From NCBI GenBank assembly GCA_025462985.1, contig JAOAPP010000317.1, positions 1-9,577 of the forward strand: a stretch of DNA of 9,577 nt. Direction: 5' to 3'. The stretch comes from Bryobacterales bacterium. GTDB lineage: Bacteria; Acidobacteriota; Terriglobia; Bryobacterales; Bryobacteraceae. Both the position numbers and the translations under genes were made by a program. The notes beneath the pieces were generated by a model. That model did no database searches. It saw nothing but the letters and a program-made list of their open reading frames with translations, and was not told the origin of the DNA. Below, one piece after another: positions 5,915 through 9,577 of the stretch (position 1 is the stretch's first letter; every line of letters begins with the position of its first letter).

Positions 5915-7198
5915 TCAGGTTTGTCCGGTAAGGATGGTGAAGACCATGGCAGTGGAAATCACGATCATTATAACCGCCGTGAGCCATGCGACCGCATTCT
6001 GCCAGCGCTTGTTCCTGTAGGCGCCCATCAACCGGGGCCGGTTGACGAGGAGGAGCATGTAAACGACGACGAATGGCAGCAGGATGCCATTGGCGACCTG
6101 CGACCAGACGATCAATTTGAGCAAGGGGAGGTGCGGAATCAAGACAAACGCGGCGCCCCCAAAGACTAGAAACGTGTACAGCCAGTAGAAGACCGGCGCT
6201 TCAGAGAAGCGCTTGTCGATTCCCGATTCGAAGCCAAGTCCTTCGCAGAAGTTGTAAGAAGTCGCAAGCGGCAGAATTGCAGCGGAGAGCAGCGAGGCAT
6301 TGATGAGGCCCACTGCGAACAGCAGGGCCGCGAATTTGCCGGCGACAGGAACGAGGGCGACTGCGGCCTGGGCCACATCGTCGATTTTCGGATGGTTTGA
6401 GTGGTAGATGGTGGCTCCGCAGGCGACCACGATAAAGAACGCGATCAAGTCGGTGACGATGCAGCCGGTGATCACGTCGAGGCGGCACATGCCGTAGTGT
6501 CTGGCGTCAACACCTTTCTCGACGACCGCGGCCTGGAGATAGAATTGCATCCAGGGCGTGATGGTGGTGCCGATCAGCCCAACCACGACGATCAGATAGT
6601 CGCGATTCACGGCCAGCGTCGGAATGAATGTCTGTTTCAGAGCGAGATCCCAATCGGGCTTGGCCAGAAACGCCGAAACGGGGTAGGCGAAATAAACGAG
6701 AGAAGCGATCAGCAGGATGCGCTCGACGGGTTTGTAGCGTCCGCGTACAATCACCATCCAGACTACGACGGCCCCGACCGGCACAACCAGATACTTGCTG
6801 ACGCCGAAGATTCCCAGACCGGACGCTAAGCCGGCGAATTCGGAAGCAATGTTGAAGAAGTCGGCCAAGCCGAGCACAACCATGGTGAAGAAGGTCGCGC
6901 GCAACCCGAATTCCTCCCGAATGAGGTCGGAGAGGCCTTTCCCGGTGATAGCGCCCATACGGGCAGCCATCTCCTGCACGACGATGAGAGCGACCGTGAT
7001 CGGGATCAGGGTCCAAAGCAGCTGGTAACCGAACTGGGCTCCGGCTTGCGAATAGGTCAGGATCCCGCCGGGATCGTTGTCAACGTTAGCGGTAATAAAA
7101 CCCGGGCCGAGAACGGCTAAGAACGCTAGCAGTCTCGCGCCTATGAGCGAAAAAGGGGATCGCCTGCGAACGACGGGCGGGGAAACGGTTCCGGGCAT
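5915..7198 (-). CDS. Nramp-superfamily metal ion transporter with non-canonical metal site
   Basis: This integral membrane protein of 427 residues has about eleven hydrophobic segments, the normal Nramp length. It should import a divalent cation, probably with protons or by electrochemical gradient. TM1 carries GPGFITANVDNDPGG (31-45): the usual D-P-G-N metal motif appears as D42-P43-G44-G45, with Gly for Asn. TM6 carries GTTITPWMQFYLQ (210-222): the canonical M-P-H is T214-P215-W216, so both the soft-metal-selecting Met and the His are missing. These changes are unlike Mn/Fe transporters and recall the Nramp-related Mg2+ transporter group, so the substrate may be Mg2+ or another hard ion; this is inference. 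The start ATG at 7198 has an AGGGG ribosome binding site six bases upstream. It lies 67 bases downstream of the M28 peptidase gene. Confidence 0.9.
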   Translation of the reverse strand: MPGTVSPPVVRRRSPFSLIGARLLAFLAVLGPGFITANVDNDPGGILTYSQAGAQFGYQLLWTLIPITVALIVVQEMAARMGAITGKGLSDLIREEFGLRATFFTMVVLGLADFFNIASEFAGLASGLGIFGVSKYLVVPVGAVVVWMVIVRGRYKPVERILLIASLVYFAYPVSAFLAKPDWDLALKQTFIPTLAVNRDYLIVVVGLIGTTITPWMQFYLQAAVVEKGVDARHYGMCRLDVITGCIVTDLIAFFIVVACGATIYHSNHPKIDDVAQAAVALVPVAGKFAALLFAVGLINASLLSAAILPLATSYNFCEGLGFESGIDKRFSEAPVFYWLYTFLVFGGAAFVLIPHLPLLKLIVWSQVANGILLPFVVVYMLLLVNRPRLMGAYRNKRWQNAVAWLTAVIMIVISTAMVFTILTGQT

Positions 7199-7211
7199 GC
7201 AAACCCCTATT

Positions 7212-7263
7212 GTTGAACAAGGCTCAACCCTCCCATGTCCGCGGGTAAGAACCGAGGTTCAAC
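7212..7263 (-). promoter_or_regulatory. Possible alternative hairpins in the leader of the Nramp-like gene
   Basis: On the minus strand GTTCAAC (7218-7212), lying about 14 bases before the start codon, can pair perfectly with GTTGAAC (7263-7257). It can instead pair with the nearer GTTGAGC (7228-7222), seven pairs with one G-U and a three-base loop. The two stems exclude each other and sit directly before the AGGGG ribosome binding site. A further palindrome, GAACCGAGGTTC, lies at 7249-7260. This matches no riboswitch I recognise. Confidence 0.3.
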
Positions 7264-7265
7264 TT

Positions 7266-8900
7266 CTACTTCTTCTCGGGTTCCGGCATTGGCTTGCGCG
7301 GGAACTTTGCGTCGTCGTTGGCAATGTCGTAAACGAGTGTCGCGATGATGGCGGAGGCCTGCATCAGATCGGCCGGGACGGCGTGGCTGACCGTATCGAC
7401 ATCACTGTGGTGCGTGACCGTCTCATAGTCGAGCGGGTCCTGGATGAACTGGAATCCGGGAAGCCCAACAGCGTCGAACGACAGGTGATCGGTGCCGCCC
7501 GTGTTCTGGGGCGAGATAGAGGAAGCGCCCATGTCGCTGTACGGGGCGAGCCACTTTTCGAAAAGCGGCCGAGCTGCATCGTTTCCCTGCAGATAGACGC
7601 CGCGGATCTTGCCGCTCCCATTATCCAGGTTTAAATAGGCATCGAACTTTTCGTATTCAGCACTGGTCTTCATTGTTTTGCAATCGGCGAAGTGCTTGGT
7701 GACGTAGGCTTTGGACCCGAAGAGTCCCTGCTCTTCCCCGCTCCAGAGCCCGATTCGAACAGTGCGCTTCAACGGCAGCTTTGACGCTTTCAGGATGCGC
7801 ATGGCCTCAATCATGGCCGCACTGCCGGCGCCGTTATCGGTGGCTCCCGTTCCGGTATGCCATGAGTCAAAGTGAGCTCCGATCATGACGACTTCGTCCG
7901 GCTTTGAACTGCCCGGGATTTCCCCGACAATGTTGTGGGCCATCAGGTCCTTCCCGGACTCCTTGACCCTCAAGTCCAGCCGGATCGTGACCGGCACCTT
8001 TTTGTCCAGCAGGCGTGTGATGCGGCTGTACTGTTCATCGATAACGACAAAGGTGGGCGGACCCGCTTTGACGGAGCATTTCTGAGAGCCGACCTGTTCG
8101 GCGGCCAATTTTCCATTGAAGGCGCGAGTGTCGGTGCGGAGAACAGCGAGCGCTCCTTCGTTCTGCAGAAAGGCGTTCAGCTTATTCCGCTCGACATCCA
8201 ACTTCTCAATGAGCTCGTCGATGGCGGATTCGGGAAGGGACATAAATAGATCTCTCTGCTCCGCGCGATCCTCGGGCATTTCGAAGATGTTCCAGTCGAT
8301 CTTCTTTTCGGCGTGCGGCTCGGGCGCTTTTGCCAGATCGGCAAGCTCGGCGGGAGTGTAACGTTCGAAATCCGGTTTGGTCTGCGGATCTTCGTGCGGA
8401 AGCTCGCTCACGAGGACGATTTTGCCCTTTAGCTTGCCCTGCCACTTCTTCTCAAATTCCGCAAGGTGGGCGGCGAGTTTGGTCGGATTGTATTCGCGCC
8501 CGGGCAGTGGGGCATAGACCAGTTCGCCCGTGACCGGTCCGCTGGTGGGAGAACTCCAGGCAAGAGGGGCGGCGACCAGGTGCGAATAGCGCGGCGCAAG
8601 CATATCGGCGGTGTAGCTCTCAATGGACCAACTGCGGCCGAAGGGGCCCCATTCTTCCTCGTGAACGTTCTCTATGCCGTAGGATCTGAGGCGGTCCATG
8701 GCCCATTTCGCGGCTTCGTCGAACTCGGGTGAAGCGGTCAATCGCGGTCCATAAGCATCGGAGAGAAAAGAAAGAGTGTCCATCACCTGCGATTTGTCGA
8801 AGGCTTGGCGTTTGATCTGGCCGATGATTTCCAGATCCTTAATGTTGTCTTGAGCACTAGCAGTGATGGCGCACAATAGGGTGGCCGCGAACAGACGCAT
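7266..8900 (-). CDS. Secreted M28 family zinc metallopeptidase (aminopeptidase/carboxypeptidase Q-like)
   Basis: This 544-residue exopeptidase has an N-terminal signal peptide (about 1-16, MRLFAATLLCAITASA, cleavage likely before Q17), so it acts in the periplasm or outside the cell. The catalytic domain is split: part near 35-110, an insert resembling a PA-type domain about 115-310, then the main M28 core about 320-530. The two-zinc site is complete: H343 (GAHFDSW), D355 (GATDNGAG), E389 as general base and E390 as ligand (WSGEEQGLFGS), D426 (LNLDNGSG) and H498 (THHSDVDT). TDHLSF (470-475) is another conserved stretch. The insert has a long charged region (about 170-245) that varies in this family. 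ATG 8898-8900 is the start that places the signal peptide correctly; the upstream ribosome binding site is weak. The exact substrate is unknown; peptide scavenging is likely. Confidence 0.94.
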   Translation of the reverse strand: MRLFAATLLCAITASAQDNIKDLEIIGQIKRQAFDKSQVMDTLSFLSDAYGPRLTASPEFDEAAKWAMDRLRSYGIENVHEEEWGPFGRSWSIESYTADMLAPRYSHLVAAPLAWSSPTSGPVTGELVYAPLPGREYNPTKLAAHLAEFEKKWQGKLKGKIVLVSELPHEDPQTKPDFERYTPAELADLAKAPEPHAEKKIDWNIFEMPEDRAEQRDLFMSLPESAIDELIEKLDVERNKLNAFLQNEGALAVLRTDTRAFNGKLAAEQVGSQKCSVKAGPPTFVVIDEQYSRITRLLDKKVPVTIRLDLRVKESGKDLMAHNIVGEIPGSSKPDEVVMIGAHFDSWHTGTGATDNGAGSAAMIEAMRILKASKLPLKRTVRIGLWSGEEQGLFGSKAYVTKHFADCKTMKTSAEYEKFDAYLNLDNGSGKIRGVYLQGNDAARPLFEKWLAPYSDMGASSISPQNTGGTDHLSFDAVGLPGFQFIQDPLDYETVTHHSDVDTVSHAVPADLMQASAIIATLVYDIANDDAKFPRKPMPEPEKK

Positions 8901-9266
8901 AGGCTTACTTTACCCGAATGGCGGCGGCGTTCTATGTAGAAGCATGGCTGAGTCGGCGATGTTTCGAGCAGGTGTTCCTGCGATCAGACACCAGATTGGA
9001 GCGCGTTCGAGGATGGAAACGGGACGGTTTGGGTTCAAATTGCCGTTCGAGCCCAGCGTCTGGCGATAACGATTTCTCCTGATAAGGCGAAGAAACGGCT
9101 TTTTTTGCGAAACGAAATACCCTGGCGGCTTCGCGGTCCTTCTGCTGGGATTCGAATTTCTGTTCCTGCAGCAGCACGCGGCGTTCTACCGGATGCGCAC
9201 TCTCGCGGAGGCGTTACCGTCTGTGCGCCTGTCGCGCTCGTCGTGGCGATGCAGTACGGCCAACAA
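8901..9266. other. Region without an intact gene between the M28 peptidase and the peroxidase fragment
   Basis: No frame here has convincing protein character over its full length. It should contain the promoter of the M28 gene on the minus strand, but no clear -35/-10 pair was found. It holds a short inverted repeat GCAGG-TGTT-CCTGC at 8968-8981, an imperfect ten-pair hairpin at 9030-9055 (TGGGTTCAAA with TTCGAGCCCA) and the weak protein remnant listed separately. The T-loop-like GGTTCAAAT is not part of a tRNA. Confidence 0.5.
9103..9213 (-). pseudogene. Possible remnant of a DUF1553-type C-terminus
   Basis: After an in-frame TAA at 9214-9216, the minus strand reads about 37 residues with the character of a helical protein end: RLRESAHPVERRVLLQEQ followed by KFESQQKDREAARVF. 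This resembles the C-terminal helices of DUF1553 proteins, where a TPEER.VLL pattern is followed by a Q..F..D..AA stretch. There is no start codon upstream in frame before the TAA except GTG 9177, and downstream the frame becomes featureless. The match is from memory and short, so this is tentative. It would fit a decayed gene left between two others. Confidence 0.25.
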
Positions 9267-9577
9267 TTACTGTGGTCTCGGGCATCCCTCGAACCGCAGA
9301 GTGGGCCGACCACTTGGCACCGATGCGGGCAGGAGTTGGCACAGGTTCTGCCTGTGAGCACGCGGATCTGAAAGCCCCTCTTTTACGAATGCCACGAGGC
9401 TGGCGAACTCCTCCTCCGATAGGTCGCGAGCTTCGTAGCAGGACGTCCAGCCGCGCAAGGACCGGATCGATCGGGCCGAGCCGAGCCCGAAGATCGCGGG
9501 CCACGCCGGCCGTCACGGGATAATAGGCACGGGCGAAATCGGACGCATTCAGGTGATATCTAATCGCATCTTCCAGC
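9267..9577 (-). pseudogene. C-terminal part of a MauG/di-heme cytochrome c peroxidase-like protein, frameshifted, running off the right edge
   Basis: From the right edge one minus-strand frame (codons from 9576) reads LEDAIRYHLNASDFARAYYP, then a stretch ending in VLARLDVLL, which fits the region after the last heme segment in MauG/cytochrome c peroxidase-like proteins. Near 9425-9440 the conserved text jumps to the +1 frame: EARDLSEEEFASLVAF, then GLSDPRA and LLPASVPSGRP, ending at TAA 9267-9269. Both halves look family-like and are contiguous, so one extra base (or two missing) splits the gene. Heme-binding CxxCH motifs would lie beyond the window and cannot be checked. The protein would be periplasmic and handle hydrogen peroxide or oxidise a partner. 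The alternatives are true decay or a sequencing indel. Confidence 0.6.

Noticed and set aside
6401..6829. 142-codon plus-strand open frame
   Set aside because: Asp/His-rich translation typical of the antisense of a hydrophobic membrane protein gene; lies inside the Nramp-like gene.
7077..7634. 185-codon plus-strand open frame
   Set aside because: It crosses the end of the M28 gene and the start of the Nramp-like gene, both well supported on the other strand, and shows no domain character.
8968..8981. GCAGG-TGTT-CCTGC as an operator for the M28 gene
   Set aside because: Only five base pairs per arm and no match to a regulator consensus I can name; could easily be chance.
9030..9055. tRNA-like T-arm (GGTTCAAAT with flanking complementary bases)
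   Set aside because: The stem is imperfect with a loop of the wrong length, and no acceptor, D or anticodon arm can be built around it.
9080..9112. Possible intrinsic terminator because of the seven-T run at 9101-9107
   Set aside because: The preceding AAGGC/GGCTT bases do not form a stable stem in either direction.
9105..9371. 88-codon plus-strand open frame
   Set aside because: It lies antisense to the peroxidase-like fragment and shows no protein family character.

Overview
The window reads as a chromosomal segment of a free-living bacterium, most likely an acidobacterium of the Bryobacterales/Solibacter kind. This is inferred from the mix of protein types I recognise (a C-terminal beta-rich domain with an APTG...NG...LPPL-like pattern, a glycosyltransferase-methyltransferase fusion, a small four-cysteine protein, a MauG/cytochrome c peroxidase-like C-terminus, M24 and M28 peptidases). 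No rRNA, tRNA, IS element or CRISPR array was seen. It is a housekeeping/accessory mixture; I see no clear defence or mobile system.

Plus-strand half (1-4096): the 3' end of a beta-rich secreted-type protein; an M24 Xaa-Pro peptidase with a complete metal site; a GAF-ANTAR regulator that probably binds RNA; a YheT-like alpha/beta hydrolase; and a DUF4230 membrane-anchored protein coupled to the hydrolase by an ATGA overlap. All run in the same direction with short gaps (20, about 110 and 49 bases, then a 4-base overlap).

Minus-strand half (4093-8900): reading right to left, a secreted M28 metallopeptidase, an Nramp-superfamily transporter with a non-canonical metal site, a 54-residue four-cysteine small protein that is easily missed, and a bifunctional GT2 glycosyltransferase/SAM methyltransferase. 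Gaps are 67, 46 and 45 bases, so the four could be one transcript. Two of these gaps contain inverted repeats that could fold in the RNA next to start codons. The two halves converge so tightly that both terminal stop codons share the palindrome CTAG at 4093-4096.

Right end (8901-9577): about 365 bases with no intact gene, with a weak DUF1553-like C-terminal remnant, then the C-terminal part of a MauG/di-heme cytochrome c peroxidase-like protein entering from the right edge on the minus strand. Its conserved text is split between two frames near 9425-9440, so it is either a decaying gene or carries a one-base sequence error.

The best leads are the altered Nramp site (possible Mg2+-type transporter) with its leader RNA structure, the four-cysteine small protein and adjacent hairpin, the frameshifted peroxidase, and the orphan GAF-ANTAR protein.
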